DNA of 64,000 bases from Mycobacterium palustre (GCF_002101785.1 NZ_LQPJ01000059.1:1-64000); one strand, 5' to 3'; shown: positions 43,003-53,177, numbered from the stretch's first letter. Translations and numbers: made by a program. The notes: a model not told the origin generated them from the letters alone.

Positions 43003-43974
43003 TCAGACCCCGGCCCAGCTATGCAGGAAAGCCGCGGTCACCCGGGCGGCGTTGTCCGCCGCGATCTGCCTGTAGAAGAAGAACTCGAACGGAAAGCCCG
43101 GCAGCCGAAGCGGATCCCCGCCACCGTCCGAGACGCCGCGGATGCCCAGGAACGGCGCCCCGTGCGCGTCGGCGACCGCCTGCACCGCCGCTGTCTCGTT
43201 GTCCGTCGCGTCGAAGGCGGGGTTGGCCGTCGGCTGGATGTTCAGGTTGCCGATCAGCGCGTTCCGCAACCATGGCCCGGCCGCCTGAAAGAAGTTGCCG
43301 GTGTACAGAAGTGATCGATCGGGCGCGCTGCACGGTTGGCAGCCGAAGACGTCGCCGCCGTTGGGGATGCAGGGGAACGCCTGGCCGTTGTTGTTGTCGA
43401 AACTGGAGCCGTCACCGCCGACCAGCAGCCGCGGTTGGCGCTTCAGATCGATCAGCCTGATGCGGGGCGCGTTCTTGCACAGACAGATCGGGTTGCCCAG
43501 GTAATTCACGCTTTCCAGGTCGACGTTGACGGCCCGGGCGGCGGCCAGCATGCCCGGATCGACCGGCTGAAACGTGGCGCCGTGGTCCAGCGTCCACCGG
43601 GCCGGTACAGTCACATCCCCGATGTTGAGCCGCGCCCCTCCCCCGGCGACACCCGAAAATACCACCGCGCCAACGGAAATCGACGAATCGCAGGTGAAGC
43701 GGGCGAAGGCGGTCTCGGCGGTCTGGGTTGCGTTGACCAGCCCGATGCCGGTCATCGCGACGATCACCTTCTTGCCGCTGATCGTGCCGAGGTAGAAGTG
43801 CCGCCGGTTCGCCCGCACCACCGGGTGGCGGTCGAGCGTCGTGTGGGCCAGCACCGCGTCGGCCTCTGCCGGAAAGGCCGACAGCACCAGCGTGCGCTGT
43901 TCGCGGGTGGCCGCGGTCACGTCCGGAGGGTCCGCGGGTTCGGCGGCGGCCACCCCCGGCAAAGCCTTGCGCAT
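43003..43974 (-). CDS. Nucleosidase/phosphorylase-superfamily protein
   Basis: This 323-residue protein of the PNP/UDP fold has [18 protein letters not shown], the phosphate/ribose site region, and [15 protein letters not shown], the acidic base-binding segment. Between them is an insert with two cysteine pairs ([16 protein letters not shown]) not seen in cytoplasmic nucleosidases, pointing to an exported form. Position matches the Rv2293c family. No clear signal peptide follows ATG 43974, so export is uncertain; a longer start was looked for and not found. It is convergent with sseB. Confidence 0.7.
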   Translation of the reverse strand: MRKALPGVAAAEPADPPDVTAATREQRTLVLSAFPAEADAVLAHTTLDRHPVVRANRRHFYLGTISGKKVIVAMTGIGLVNATQTAETAFARFTCDSSISVGAVVFSGVAGGGARLNIGDVTVPARWTLDHGATFQPVDPGMLAAARAVNVDLESVNYLGNPICLCKNAPRIRLIDLKRQPRLLVGGDGSSFDNNNGQAFPCIPNGGDVFGCQPCSAPDRSLLYTGNFFQAAGPWLRNALIGNLNIQPTANPAFDATDNETAAVQAVADAHGAPFLGIRGVSDGGGDPLRLPGFPFEFFFYRQIAADNAARVTAAFLHSWAGV

Positions 43975-44172
43975 TCTCCCCCTGCTGTCGTATCGGTCAT
44001 GATGCGGAAGACTCGCTGCCTTTCGTGGCGAATGTGATGGTTTTTCGATTTTCGCCGATCGGTGCCGCCGATGGATGTTCGTTATCGTTGTTTTTGTTTG
44101 GCGATTTCGTGTCGTTATTCAATCGCTGTGAGAAGGCTCGACGGCGAGTCGCGATGCAGGGGTGAGCACGTA

Positions 44173-44901
44173 ATGCGGGTCAAGGCAGGCGTTTTCAGCC
44201 TCACCGGCCAGGCGCCGGCCGACGATGACGGCAGCTACCTGCGCTGGCACCTGCTCGATCACATGCCCGAGCAATACCAATTGCCGGGCATCGTTTACGG
44301 GCTGCGCTGGATCGCCGACGGCGACTACCCCGCCCACCGCCTCGCGGCCCACGGGCCGCTGCGAGACGTCGGCAACGCCGTGCACTACCTCGTCGCCGAT
44401 CCCGTCGAGGAGACCTTCGACGACTTCGTAGCCCTCGGCCGCTCGCTGCGGGAGAACGGCCGCTTCCCCGTCACCCGTCCGTCGCTGCAGGTGTCCGGCC
44501 TGCGGCTGCTGCAGTGGCAGGCGTCGCCGCGCGCGCTGATCTCCGCAGAGGTGGTCCCGTTTCGCCCGCACCGCGGGATACTGCTGCTCGTCGAAGAACC
44601 CACGGCCGGCCGCCCGGACGAGTGGCTGCAATGGCTGCGCTCCGAGCACTATCCGGCGCTGCTCGGAAAGCCCGGCGCGGCCGGCGCGTGGACCTTTGGC
44701 TCCAGCACCGGATGGACTCACCTGCCCCACGGATGGCTGGCCGATCACCAATACATCACCGTCGTGTACCTCGACGACGACCCGTTGACCACGGCCGATT
44801 CCCTGGCGCCCCTAATCGAGGAGCGGTGGCGGTCCGCCGCGGTCCGGCCCCTCTTCGCCGGACCGTTACGAACCATGGTCCGTTGGGAGGCGTGGGCATG
44901 A
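44173..44901 (+). CDS. Conserved hypothetical, EthD/dimeric barrel-like
   Basis: This 242-residue cytoplasmic protein has two similar halves. The first contains LRWHLLDHMPEQYQLPGIVY and the second LQWLRSEHYPALLGKPGA, a pattern of duplicated EthD-like alpha/beta barrels. EthD-type domains bind or modify small aromatic or steroid-like compounds, but no catalytic residue is certain here. ATG 44173 follows GGTGAG. The 140 bases before it are unusually AT-rich for the region and may hold the promoter. No operon partner is evident. Confidence 0.6.
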   Translation: MRVKAGVFSLTGQAPADDDGSYLRWHLLDHMPEQYQLPGIVYGLRWIADGDYPAHRLAAHGPLRDVGNAVHYLVADPVEETFDDFVALGRSLRENGRFPVTRPSLQVSGLRLLQWQASPRALISAEVVPFRPHRGILLLVEEPTAGRPDEWLQWLRSEHYPALLGKPGAAGAWTFGSSTGWTHLPHGWLADHQYITVVYLDDDPLTTADSLAPLIEERWRSAAVRPLFAGPLRTMVRWEAWA

Positions 44902-45000
44902 ATCGCCCGGGCTGCCGTTCGGCGGGTCGCCAGAGGCGCGAGAACCTCCGGAAACGAGCGGGCCCTATAGTCCTGGTGACGGCCTAGCGAAGGAAGTGAG

Positions 45001-45531
45001 ATGACCGATCCGGACTGCCGCCACCGTATGCGGCGGCGACTCGTCCTGGCTGCCGCCGGGCTCGGCGCGGTGCTGGTGGGCGCGGGCCTGTCGGGATGTT
45101 CCGGCAAGAGTGGTAAGCCGACTTCCGCCCCCAGCTCGAGCGCGACGCCCCCGAGCACCACCGTGATGGTCGACGGGACCAAGCACACGATGACGACGGC
45201 GGTCGAGTGCAACAGCTCGGCCGCGCAGCCGAGCGCGACGCCGGCCGAATCGGGAGACTTGACGACCCGCATCATCGTCCACGACGACGCGGCATCGATA
45301 TCGCTGGCGTTGTCCGACGAAAAGCCGCCGAGCGTCGACGGCTTCGCGATTTCGCTGAAGACGGATGCCGGTCAATTTCAGCTGCCCTATCAGGCACCCC
45401 AGTCCGCGACGCAGGTTCAAGCGACCAAGGACGGCAAGAGCTATACCGTGACCGGCACGGGCCAGGGCGTGTCACCCAACCAAGGTGACGTGCACCAGGT
45501 GACGTTCGGGATACACGTGTCCTGCCCCTGA
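45001..45531 (+). CDS. LpqH-family lipoprotein
   Basis: This 176-residue lipoprotein has the signal sequence LVLAAAGLGAVLVGAGLSGC with lipobox LSGC, a Ser/Thr/Pro-rich linker and the 19-kDa-antigen domain (VMVDGTKHTMTTAVECN, VQATKDGKSYTVTGTGQG, HVSCP). Two cysteines should form the family disulfide. LpqH is a TLR2-active surface antigen; this paralogue may be LppO (Rv2290), which lies in the same neighbourhood in M. tuberculosis, but I have not confirmed that identity. AAGGAAG precedes ATG 45001. Confidence 0.82.
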   Translation: MTDPDCRHRMRRRLVLAAAGLGAVLVGAGLSGCSGKSGKPTSAPSSSATPPSTTVMVDGTKHTMTTAVECNSSAAQPSATPAESGDLTTRIIVHDDAASISLALSDEKPPSVDGFAISLKTDAGQFQLPYQAPQSATQVQATKDGKSYTVTGTGQGVSPNQGDVHQVTFGIHVSCP

Positions 45532-45693
45532 GGGTCGTCTCGGGAATTGGGCTGCGGCAGTGAGCTTTTGCGATAGCGCAGCCGCCAGCGCTCCGGGGAA
45601 GCGTCTCAGGCCGAGTCCGGCGGCGTTGCCCTGACTCGCGGGAACCAGGGCGCTCGGCGCAATGGGCGTCTAAGCAGAACGTACGCTGACGGC

Positions 45694-46677
45694 TTGGACA
45701 TCTTCGCGGAGTGGCAAAACGGCGGGACCGACATTCGCTGGCGGTCGACCACCGCCGCCAACGACGGCCGCGAACTCGCCGTGTTCACCCGCCGCTGCGG
45801 CAGCCCCGGGGCGCCCGCGCTGGTGCTGGTGCACGGCTTTCCGACGTCCAGCATCGACTACTTCGCCCTGGCCGGCGAGTTGGGCTCCGAGTTCGACATC
45901 TTCGTGCTGGACTTTCCCGGCTACGGATTGTCCGACAAACCACCGGCGCCGCACGTGTATTCGCTGTACGACGACGCGCGGCTGCTCGTCTACGCGATCA
46001 CTCAGGTGTGGAGGCTGACCGAATACCGGATGCTCACCCACGATCGCGGCAGCAGCGTCGGGATGATCGCGCTGGAGATGCTGGCGACCCAGGACCCGCC
46101 GGCCGTTCCCATCGACCTCATCCTGACGAATGCCAACATCTACCTCCCGCTGTCGAACCTGACCGTGTTCCAGACCGCACTTCTGGACCCCACAACCGGT
46201 CGCGACACGGCCGCGGCCACCACACCGGAGATGCTGGCGGCCGGCCTGGGCGCCGCGACCTTCATGCCTCGCCGGACGCCGGAGGACCCGGAGGTCGCCG
46301 CGCTGGCGAAGTGCTTCGCCCACAACGACGGGATCCGCGTGCTGCCGGATACGATCCAGTACCTCAACGAGCGCTCCGCCGACGAAACCGGTTGGCTGGA
46401 AGCGCTTTCCAAGAGCCCGGTCAACACCACGATGGTGTGGGGCCTGCACGACAACGTCGCACCGCTGCGGGTGCCCAACCATGTCTGGCAGACCTATCTC
46501 AAAAGCAAGCCCGGCCGAAACCGGTACTGGGTGGTGCCCGGCGCCGATCACTACCTGCAGTGCGACGCCCCCGCGCAGCTGGCCGAAATCGTGCGCCTGA
46601 CGTCCCGCGGCGAAGACGTTGCGTTGCAGACCCTCGGGAACCGACCCGACGGCGCGGTGCTGGTGGACCACTCGTAG
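45694..46677 (+). CDS. Alpha/beta hydrolase, epoxide hydrolase/dehalogenase-like
   Basis: This 327-residue enzyme has the oxyanion motif HGFPTSS, the Asp nucleophile elbow HDRGSSVG, WGLHDNVAP and the catalytic histidine PGADHY. An Asp nucleophile implies epoxide hydrolase, haloalkane or fluoroacetate dehalogenase chemistry; the HDRG form is closer to the last two. A cap domain lies at residues 140-235. The start is TTG 45694. No operon partner. Substrate unknown. Confidence 0.8.
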   Translation: MDIFAEWQNGGTDIRWRSTTAANDGRELAVFTRRCGSPGAPALVLVHGFPTSSIDYFALAGELGSEFDIFVLDFPGYGLSDKPPAPHVYSLYDDARLLVYAITQVWRLTEYRMLTHDRGSSVGMIALEMLATQDPPAVPIDLILTNANIYLPLSNLTVFQTALLDPTTGRDTAAATTPEMLAAGLGAATFMPRRTPEDPEVAALAKCFAHNDGIRVLPDTIQYLNERSADETGWLEALSKSPVNTTMVWGLHDNVAPLRVPNHVWQTYLKSKPGRNRYWVVPGADHYLQCDAPAQLAEIVRLTSRGEDVALQTLGNRPDGAVLVDHS

Positions 46678-46697
46678 CCGTCACCGAAAGCCTCCCG

Positions 46698-46921
46698 TCA
46701 TATCCCGAACGCCGCGACGACCGGGCTCATCAGGCGTGGCGTGCCGATCCGCTGCCGGACGGCGGCAGCGACACCCAGGAGCCGCGCCGCCTCATCGGGA
46801 CTGTCGACAGCGCCATCAAGCGCAGAGCCTCCTCGGCCTTGTCCAGACTGTCGGTTCCTAGGGCCCACGCGTGGAGGACCGCCCTATCCGCGAGCGCCCG
46901 CGCCCGTACATCGCGCGCCAC
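46698..46921 (-). pseudogene. Regulator C-terminal remnant, frameshifted
   Basis: One frame encodes ADRAVLHAWALGTDSLDKAE and EALRLMALSTV. After a frame change near 46800 another frame gives DSPDEAARLLGVAAAVRQRI and GTPRLMSPV before the stop. This combination is the helical C-terminus of large mycobacterial ATP-dependent LuxR/cyclase-type regulators. The remaining several hundred residues are absent. The adjoining stretch 46922-47122 shows no recognisable gene. Confidence 0.5.
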
Positions 46922-47122
46922 GTGGTGGGCGCCGTCGTCGGCGATCTGTCCTTACCCGAAATCGACGGCGCGCCAACATTGTCGACCCGATTGCTCAACG
47001 GGTACGTCGACCAGCTTCGAGCAATTCATCAGGGCGGCATGGCTTGTCGACTCGCCAACCCAACTGCTGCGCCCAGCGATGGTGCTGCGCGCCGCTCGAG
47101 CACGACGGCCCCCGTGGGCCAC

Positions 47123-48319
47123 TTAGCCGGTGATGACCGGCAGCTTCGACCAGCCGCGCACGCTGGACGTGTGCGCCCTGGTGGCGTTGGCGTAGTCGAC
47201 TTCCCAATCCGGCCAGCGCTTGATGACCTCCTCGAGCGCGACGCGCGCCTGCATGCGCGCCAGGGCCGACCCCAAGCAGAAGTGCAGCCCGTGGCCGAAG
47301 CTCAGGTGGCCTGCTCCGCGGTGGATGTCGAATTTGTCACCGTCGGGGTACTTGCGCTCGTCGCGGTTGGCTGATCCGTTGAGCAGCAACATGATCGAAC
47401 CCTCCGGGACCGTGGTCCCGTAACATTCGACGTCTCGGGCGACGTAGCGTGCCTGCACCGGCGAGGGTGCCTCGTAGCGCAGCACCTCCTCAATGGCCAT
47501 CGGAATCAGCGACGGATCGGCCACAATTTCCCGGCGCTGGTCGGGATGTTCGGCCAGCAGTTGGCCGATGAAGCCGATCAGGCGCGTCGTGGTCTCGTTG
47601 CCCGCGCCGGCGATCATGCTGGTGTAGAGCAGCACCTCCGACCTGGTCAGGCGCCGCGTCCCCGCTTCGTCGTGGACCTCGGCGTTGAGCAGCTGCGTCA
47701 TCAGGTCGTCGGAGGGGTGGTCCACTCGCCAGTCGATGTAGTCGGCGAACATTTGATGGCTGTGCTCGAGGAAGTCTTGCGGGACGGCCCGGAAGGTGCC
47801 CTCCTTCAACGTGAGCTGGCTGCCGCCCTTGTCGCGGATCGACTCCTGGTCGTCTTCGGGGATGCCCAGGAGATACCCGATCGTGCGCATCGGGACCATC
47901 GCGCCCAGGTTCTCGATGAAGTCGAACCGTCCCGTCCCGATCAGCGGATCGAGGGCCCGCACGCAGAACGCCCGGGTCAGCGGCTCGATCGCCTCCATTC
48001 GCCGCGGAGTGAAAACCTTTGACAGCACATGGCGGTGCACGTCGTGGATGGGGGGATCCTCGAACAGGATGACACCGGGCGGGAGCTCGATGTCGCTCAT
48101 GATGATGTCCATGGTGGTTCCGCGGCCCGACCGGTAGGTGTCGAAGTTCATCAGCTCGCGAGACACGTCGTCGTAGCGACTCAGCGCGTAGAAGTTGTAC
48201 CTGTCGTTGTAATACAGTGGGGCCTCGTCGCGCAGTCGCTTCCAGATCGGGTACGGATCGTCGTCGATCGCGAAATCGAACGGGTCGTAGTAGATTTCGG
48301 CCGTGCTCGCTCCGGTCAT
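47123..48319 (-). CDS. Cytochrome P450
   Basis: This 398-residue haem monooxygenase has the I-helix AGAGNETTTR, K-helix EEVLRYE and haem-binding loop FGHGLHFCLGSALARMQAR. It resembles mycobacterial P450s that act on steroids or fatty compounds, but no CYP number is assigned. ATG 48319 overlaps the stop of the LLM oxidoreductase gene (ATGA), so the two are one operon. The pair probably act in sequence on one substrate, for which no clue is visible. Ferredoxin is not encoded nearby. Confidence 0.9.
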   Translation of the reverse strand: MTGASTAEIYYDPFDFAIDDDPYPIWKRLRDEAPLYYNDRYNFYALSRYDDVSRELMNFDTYRSGRGTTMDIIMSDIELPPGVILFEDPPIHDVHRHVLSKVFTPRRMEAIEPLTRAFCVRALDPLIGTGRFDFIENLGAMVPMRTIGYLLGIPEDDQESIRDKGGSQLTLKEGTFRAVPQDFLEHSHQMFADYIDWRVDHPSDDLMTQLLNAEVHDEAGTRRLTRSEVLLYTSMIAGAGNETTTRLIGFIGQLLAEHPDQRREIVADPSLIPMAIEEVLRYEAPSPVQARYVARDVECYGTTVPEGSIMLLLNGSANRDERKYPDGDKFDIHRGAGHLSFGHGLHFCLGSALARMQARVALEEVIKRWPDWEVDYANATRAHTSSVRGWSKLPVITG

Positions 48320-49308
48320 AATGGTGTCTTCCTCTCCGCCAGGGCCTCGGGCAACACGACGTCGCCCACGCGCCTGAGATAGGGCCAGGCGACCTCGGGG
48401 GGAACGCCACCGCACAGCGGCGCCAGGTTCAGCATCTGACCCGCTTGGACCCGCGAAATCGCTTCCGGGACCGAAAGAATCACGTGCGAGGCCGCCGCCG
48501 CCCGCAGCTCGTCCACGGTTTCCACGTGGGAGAAACCCGCCGACGTCTCGTTGCCGGGATTCCACGCGGCGTAGGTTCGCGCGTCGTGCAGCATGTGCTT
48601 GCCCAGCTCCGACCACGCCCGGTCGACGTCCTCGGCGACGAAGACGACCGACGGGTGGTCACGGTCGGGAAGCAGGACGGGCCCCGGCTGGTGGCCGTGC
48701 TCGCGGCAAGCGGCCTCGTAGGCCTCCCGCATGCCCGGGACATTGGCGTTGGCAAGCAGGCCCAGGCCGTACCCGCCGGCGCGCCGGGCGGCCGCCACGG
48801 TGCCGCCGCCCCAGGTGATCATCGGGCCGCCCGCCGTCCTTGGCGGCGGAGTCACGGTGACTCGCCGCCCGTCCACCACCACCGATTCCCCGGCGAGTAG
48901 CCGGCGCAGCAGCGGAAGCTTCTCGTCGGCGAGCCGGCCACGATCCGTGAGCGCCAAGCCGAAGTGGTCGAACTCTTCGGGCCGATATCCCAGGGCCATG
49001 ATGTAGGACGCCCGGCCGCCGCTGATGATGTCGAGGACCGCCATGTCCTCGGCGAGCCGCACGGGTTCGTAGAACGGAAGGATCAGGATCAGGCTCAGCG
49101 CCAGGCGCTGCGTGCGGCCGGCCACGGCCGACGCCAACAGAAATGGGGAGGGCAGGTAGCCGTCCTCGGACCCGTGGTGCTCACAGAAGACCGCGGCGAC
49201 GCCGCCGTGGTCCTCGGCCCATGCGCACATCTCGGGCACCGCGCCGTACAGCGCATCTCGTGGCGCTCCCCAGGAGGGGGCGCGCATGTCGAAGCGCAAG
49301 GTGAACAA
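48316..49308 (-). CDS. LLM-class flavin/F420 oxidoreductase
   Basis: This luciferase-like monooxygenase of about 330 residues has the TIM-barrel N-terminus FTLRFDMRAPSWG and blocks CEHHGSEDGYLPSPFLLASA and LGYRPEEFDHFGL typical of the class. It may use F420 or FMN. TTG 49308 is chosen because GGAG lies five bases upstream and it removes an unsupported extension; ATG 49281 is a shorter alternative. First gene of an operon with the P450. Substrate unknown. Confidence 0.82.
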   Translation of the reverse strand: MFTLRFDMRAPSWGAPRDALYGAVPEMCAWAEDHGGVAAVFCEHHGSEDGYLPSPFLLASAVAGRTQRLALSLILILPFYEPVRLAEDMAVLDIISGGRASYIMALGYRPEEFDHFGLALTDRGRLADEKLPLLRRLLAGESVVVDGRRVTVTPPPRTAGGPMITWGGGTVAAARRAGGYGLGLLANANVPGMREAYEAACREHGHQPGPVLLPDRDHPSVVFVAEDVDRAWSELGKHMLHDARTYAAWNPGNETSAGFSHVETVDELRAAAASHVILSVPEAISRVQAGQMLNLAPLCGGVPPEVAWPYLRRVGDVVLPEALAERKTPL

Positions 49309-49414
49309 CCCGACTCCAAGCCGACCTAATATTTGTATCGCGTACGCTACGTGCCCGCCGAGAGCTGCGTCAACGTTGGGGTGATTCCCAGGCATGCGTT
49401 CGGTTGCTCTGCCC

Positions 49415-49431
49415 TACAATCTTGCCGGGTG
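49415..49431 (+). promoter_or_regulatory. Leaderless promoter, -10 TACAAT
   Basis: TACAAT at 49415-49420 ends eight bases before GTG 49429. That spacing puts transcription start at or next to the start codon, and there is no ribosome-binding site between them. Leaderless mRNAs are common in mycobacteria. Confidence 0.5.
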
Positions 49432-50637
49432 ACGCCCAATCCCCTCGAGGAACTCACGCTGGACCGACTGCGGCAACGCACCAGCATGAAGTGGCGCGCG
49501 CACACCGGCGACGTGTTGCCGCTGTGGGTCGCCGAGATGGACGTCAACCTGGCGCCGACGGTGGCCGAAGCCCTGCGCAAGGCCATCGACGACGGCGACA
49601 CCGGCTATCCGTGCGGCACAGCGCTTGCCGAAGCGGTCAGCGAATTCGCTTCTCGGCGTTGGCAATGGCACGACCTGGACGTCGGCCGCACCGCCGTCGT
49701 CCCCGACGTCATGCTCGGCGTGGTCGAGATGCTCCGGCTCGTCACCGATCGCGGTGACGCCGTCGTCGTCAATCCACCCGTCTACGCCCCGTTCTATGCG
49801 TTCGTGTCGCACGACGGGCGCCGTATCGTCGAGGCCCCACTCGATGCGCGAGGCCGAATTGACTTGGGCGCCTTGGCGGAGGCGTTCGAGCGTGCCCGCG
49901 CGTCCCGGGGCAAAGCCGCGTATTTGTTGTGCAATCCCCATAACCCGACGGGGTCGGTCCATACCGCCGACGAGTTGCGCGGGGTGGCCGAGCTTGCGCG
50001 CCGGTTCGAAGTCCGGGTGGTCTCCGACGAGATCCACGCGCCCATCGTGCTGTCCGGGGCCCGGTTTGTCCCGTATCTCACGGTCCCCGGCGGGGAGGAT
50101 GCCCTGGCCGTGACGTCGGCGTCGAAGGCCTGGAACCTCTCCGGGCTGAAGGCGGCCCTGGCCATCGCCGGTCCCGAGGCGGCCGCCGACCTGCGCCGGC
50201 TGCCCGAGGAGGTCAGCCACGGCCCCAGCCACCTGGGCGTCATCGCGCACGCGGAGGCGTTCCGCAGCGGCACCGACTGGCTCGACACGCTGCTGCGGGG
50301 GCTCGACGAAAACCGAACGCTGCTCGGTGATCTGGTCGCCCGGCACCTTCCCGGCGTGACCTACCGACCGCCTCAGGGCACGTACCTAGCGTGGCTGGAT
50401 TGTCGACGGCTGGGTTTCGACGAGGACACTTCCACCGACCGGCTCGCGGTGGTGGCCGACCTGTCCGGCCCGGCCCGCTGGTTCCTCGACCACGCCCGCG
50501 TGGCGCTGAGCTCCGGACACGTCTTCGGGACCGGCGGGGCCGGCCACGTGCGGCTGAACTTTGCGACCTCGCAGGAGATCCTCAGCGAGGCGATCGGGCG
50601 GATGGGCCGGGCCCTGGCCGACCGGCAAGCGAATTAG
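49429..50637 (+). CDS. PLP aminotransferase, MalY/PatB-type C-S lyase
   Basis: This 402-residue fold-type I PLP enzyme has [20 protein letters not shown] and [15 protein letters not shown] (PLP-lysine) with the closing VRLNFATS. The MalY/PatB subgroup cleaves cystathionine and other C-S bonds. Orthologue-like to Rv2294 of M. tuberculosis, in which position it lies near sseB, so a role in sulfur amino acid metabolism is likely. GTG 49429 follows a TACAAT -10 with no leader. Cytoplasmic. Confidence 0.88.
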   Translation: MTPNPLEELTLDRLRQRTSMKWRAHTGDVLPLWVAEMDVNLAPTVAEALRKAIDDGDTGYPCGTALAEAVSEFASRRWQWHDLDVGRTAVVPDVMLGVVEMLRLVTDRGDAVVVNPPVYAPFYAFVSHDGRRIVEAPLDARGRIDLGALAEAFERARASRGKAAYLLCNPHNPTGSVHTADELRGVAELARRFEVRVVSDEIHAPIVLSGARFVPYLTVPGGEDALAVTSASKAWNLSGLKAALAIAGPEAAADLRRLPEEVSHGPSHLGVIAHAEAFRSGTDWLDTLLRGLDENRTLLGDLVARHLPGVTYRPPQGTYLAWLDCRRLGFDEDTSTDRLAVVADLSGPARWFLDHARVALSSGHVFGTGGAGHVRLNFATSQEILSEAIGRMGRALADRQAN

Positions 50638-50659
50638 ACGCGAAAACAGCGCTTTCCGG

Positions 50660-50884
50660 TCAGGCGGGAATGTCGCTGCCGCGGTCCAGGGCCCAGAAGA
50701 ACGCGGCATCGCCCTCCAATTTGGCCAGCTTCATTCCTTTGCCAGCGTCGATCACCGTTTCCAGCAGCCCGGCGACCGTCTGCCGCGCGCGGGCCAAGTG
50801 CCTCTTGTTCCAGCGCATGTAATGCGCGTATCCGCCGACGTCGGCGATAAGCAGAACCGCGCGACTGATGGGCGTGATGTGGGC
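50660..50884 (-). pseudogene. DUF2652 (adenylate-cyclase-like) remnant
   Basis: The minus-strand frame reads [37 protein letters not shown] and [20 protein letters not shown], the opening of DUF2652 proteins. It stops after about 74 residues. The usual 100 further residues are missing, an in-frame stop lies just upstream and no start codon is present between them. It is a remnant at the 3' side of the aminotransferase gene. Confidence 0.5.
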
Positions 50885-50988
50885 AGTCTAGTAGTTTGCC
50901 GGCTCAAGTCGGCACGAATCTGCCCCTAGACGAAGTTGCCACTCCGCGAGAGGCTTGCAGGGGTGCCCACCCATCCGAGGAGCCGAAT

Positions 50989-51894
50989 ATGGATGTGCTG
51001 CGAACCCCAGACTCCCGATTCGAAAACCTGGAGGGCTATCCGTTCGTAGCGAATTACCTTGACGTCGCGGCAAGCGACACCCCGCCGCTGCGCATGCACT
51101 TTCTCGACGAGGGTCCGTTTGATGGGCCGCCGATCGTGCTGCTGCACGGCGAGCCGACGTGGAGCTACCTGTACCGCACCATGATTCCGGCGCTCGCCGA
51201 TGCCGGGAACCGGGTGCTGGCGCCCGACCTGATCGGCTTCGGCCGCTCGGACAAGCCCAGCCGGATCGAGGATTACACCTACCTGCGACACGTCGAGTGG
51301 GTCACGTCGTGGTTCGAGCGCCTCAACCTGAGGGATGTCACCCTGTTCGCGCAGGACTGGGGCTCGCTCATCGGCCTGCGCATCGCCGCCGAGCAGGGCG
51401 ACCGCATCGCGCGGCTGGTGGTGGCCAACGGTTTCCTGCCGACGGCCCAGCGGCCGACGCCTCCCGCCTTCCTGATCTGGCGGGCGTTCGCGCGCTACTC
51501 CCCCGTGCTCCCCTGCGGACGCATCGTCGCCGTCGGCACCGTCCGCCGAATCTCGCCGAAGGTGCGCGCCGGCTACGACGCGCCCTACCCGAACAAGACC
51601 TATCAGGCCGGCGCCCGCGCGTTCCCGTTGCTGGTGCCGACCTCGCCGGCCGATCCCGCGGTCCCGGCCAACAGGGCCGCGTGGCAGGCCCTGGGCCGCT
51701 GGGAGAAGCCGTTCCTCGCGATCTTCGGCGCCCGCGACCCGATCCTCGGGCAGGCGGACCGTCCCCTGATCAAACACATCCCGGGCGCGGCCGGCCAGCC
51801 CCACGCCCGCATCAACGCCAGCCACTTCATCCAGGAAGACGCCGGACCCGAACTGGCCGAACGCATTCTGACGTGGCAGCAGGCCGTGCGCTAA
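50989..51894 (+). CDS. dhmA: Haloalkane dehalogenase
   Basis: This 301-residue alpha/beta hydrolase of haloalkane dehalogenase subfamily I matches M. avium DhmA closely ([51 protein letters not shown]). The nucleophile D123 and halide-binding W124 are in QDWGSLIG, the acid is in GARDPILG and the histidine in NASHFIQED. It hydrolyses haloalkanes to alcohol and halide; the natural role in mycobacteria is unsettled. GAGGAG lies seven bases before ATG 50989. Equivalent in position to Rv2296 of M. tuberculosis. Confidence 0.9.
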   Translation: MDVLRTPDSRFENLEGYPFVANYLDVAASDTPPLRMHFLDEGPFDGPPIVLLHGEPTWSYLYRTMIPALADAGNRVLAPDLIGFGRSDKPSRIEDYTYLRHVEWVTSWFERLNLRDVTLFAQDWGSLIGLRIAAEQGDRIARLVVANGFLPTAQRPTPPAFLIWRAFARYSPVLPCGRIVAVGTVRRISPKVRAGYDAPYPNKTYQAGARAFPLLVPTSPADPAVPANRAAWQALGRWEKPFLAIFGARDPILGQADRPLIKHIPGAAGQPHARINASHFIQEDAGPELAERILTWQQAVR

Positions 51895-51971
51895 TTCTTC
51901 GCCGGCCGTCGGCCAGCCGCACGACGCCGCGCGGCTTGGTGGTCAACCGGCCGCAGTGCAACGATCCGCCA

Positions 51972-52440
51972 ATGGACATGATGACGATGGGCCTCATGGG
52001 TTCGGTCGTGGGTGCGTCGGCCATGGGCATAGCGGGGATCGCGCGGTCGGCCGCCGACAACTTGCTCCCGGGGATGACTCACAGCAGCAACAACAACAGG
52101 CATCAGATGAAGACGCATTTGCACGCCCAACGCTGTGAGGCGATCCAAAACCGGCGCGGCTGCTTGGCGGGGGCGCGGGATGCCTACCGGCAGTGGGCCT
52201 GCGGGCCACGAAACGACGATCCGCCCAACGTTGTCGGCGACGAGTGGTTCGAGGGCCTGCGGCGGTACCTGCCAACCATCGGGGAAGCGGCGAAGTTCCA
52301 CACGGCCCACGAAGTTCATTGCGACAACCAGACTTTGACGTTGCTCTCGCTCAAGATCGGACGCATCGAAAGGGAATGCACCGAGGAGGCCAAGGGCCGC
52401 CGGCGCCGTAAGCCGGGGGGCCTGACCGCAATAAGATCAG
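51972..52440 (+). CDS. Hypothetical protein, 3' end uncertain
   Basis: From ATG 51972 the frame encodes a plausible protein: a hydrophobic Met/Gly-rich start (MTMGLMGSVVGASAMGIAGI), then RCEAIQNRRGCLAGARDAYR, DEWFEGLRRYLPTIGEAAKF and ECTEEAKGRRRRKPGG. After 52437 the same frame runs without stop through the antisense of the phosphatase gene to 53207, which cannot be real coding. The native stop has probably been lost by deletion or frameshift. No family recognised. Confidence 0.4.
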
Positions 52441-53177
52441 CCGGTGGCCGCCAGCACCGCCGCGGCCAGTTCGGGGCGGCACACCACGAGGTCCGGCAGC
52501 TTGGGGTCCGGTTGGTTGTAGGCCAGGGCGGAACCGTCGATGCGCGAGGTGTGCAACCCGGCGGCTCGCGCCACCGCGACCGGGGCGGCCGAATCCCATT
52601 CGAACTGCCCGCCCGCGTGCACGTACACATCCGACGACCCCTGCACGATCGACGCCACTTTGGCTCCCGCAGAACCCATTTCGACAAGAACGCCGCCGAG
52701 CGCGTCGCGGACCGTCAGCGCGAGTGCCGGCGGGCGGGTGCGGGACACGACGATGCGCGGCCGCTCCGGGGCGGCTGGGGGCGCGGCGACGTACGGGGTC
52801 GCCAGGGTGATTCCCTGAGCCGGCAGCGCCACCGCGCCGGCGACGAGCTCACCGGCCCGCCACAGCGCGACGTGTACCGCCCAGTCGTCGCGCCCCAGCT
52901 CGGAAAACTCGCGCGTGCCGTCGAGCGGATCGACGATCCAGACCCGCTCCGAGCGCAACCGCACCGGGTCGTCGGCCCCCTCCTCCGACAGCACCGCGTC
53001 ACCGGGCCGCTCGCTGGCCAAGGCGTCCATCAGAAAATCGTGGGATCGCTTGTCGCCCGCCGCTTTCCGCTCGCCGGCGTCGGCGTCGGCGAATTCCTCC
53101 CGCACGCCGAGCAGCAACCGTCCCGCCTCGGTGGCCAGGCGCGCGGCCAGGGCGTGGTCGTTCGTCGAAGCTTCCAC
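52437..53177 (-). CDS. CysQ-like 3'(2'),5'-bisphosphate nucleotidase
   Basis: This 246-residue inositol-monophosphatase-fold enzyme keeps the metal-binding motifs: SEEGADDP, WIVDPLDGTREF and FEWDSAAPVAVARAAG. Similar to M. tuberculosis CysQ (Rv2131c), which removes the 3'-phosphate from PAP in sulfate assimilation, but shorter at the C-terminus and probably a paralogue. PAP, inositol phosphates or fructose bisphosphate are all possible substrates. The start at 53177 is a GTG. Cytoplasmic. Confidence 0.82.
   Translation of the reverse strand: MEASTNDHALAARLATEAGRLLLGVREEFADADAGERKAAGDKRSHDFLMDALASERPGDAVLSEEGADDPVRLRSERVWIVDPLDGTREFSELGRDDWAVHVALWRAGELVAGAVALPAQGITLATPYVAAPPAAPERPRIVVSRTRPPALALTVRDALGGVLVEMGSAGAKVASIVQGSSDVYVHAGGQFEWDSAAPVAVARAAGLHTSRIDGSALAYNQPDPKLPDLVVCRPELAAAVLAATG

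Noticed and set aside
46871..47110. Plus-strand frame after the hydrolase gene as a new protein
   Set aside because: No start site, no family similarity; the region holds a minus-strand remnant and then nothing recognisable.
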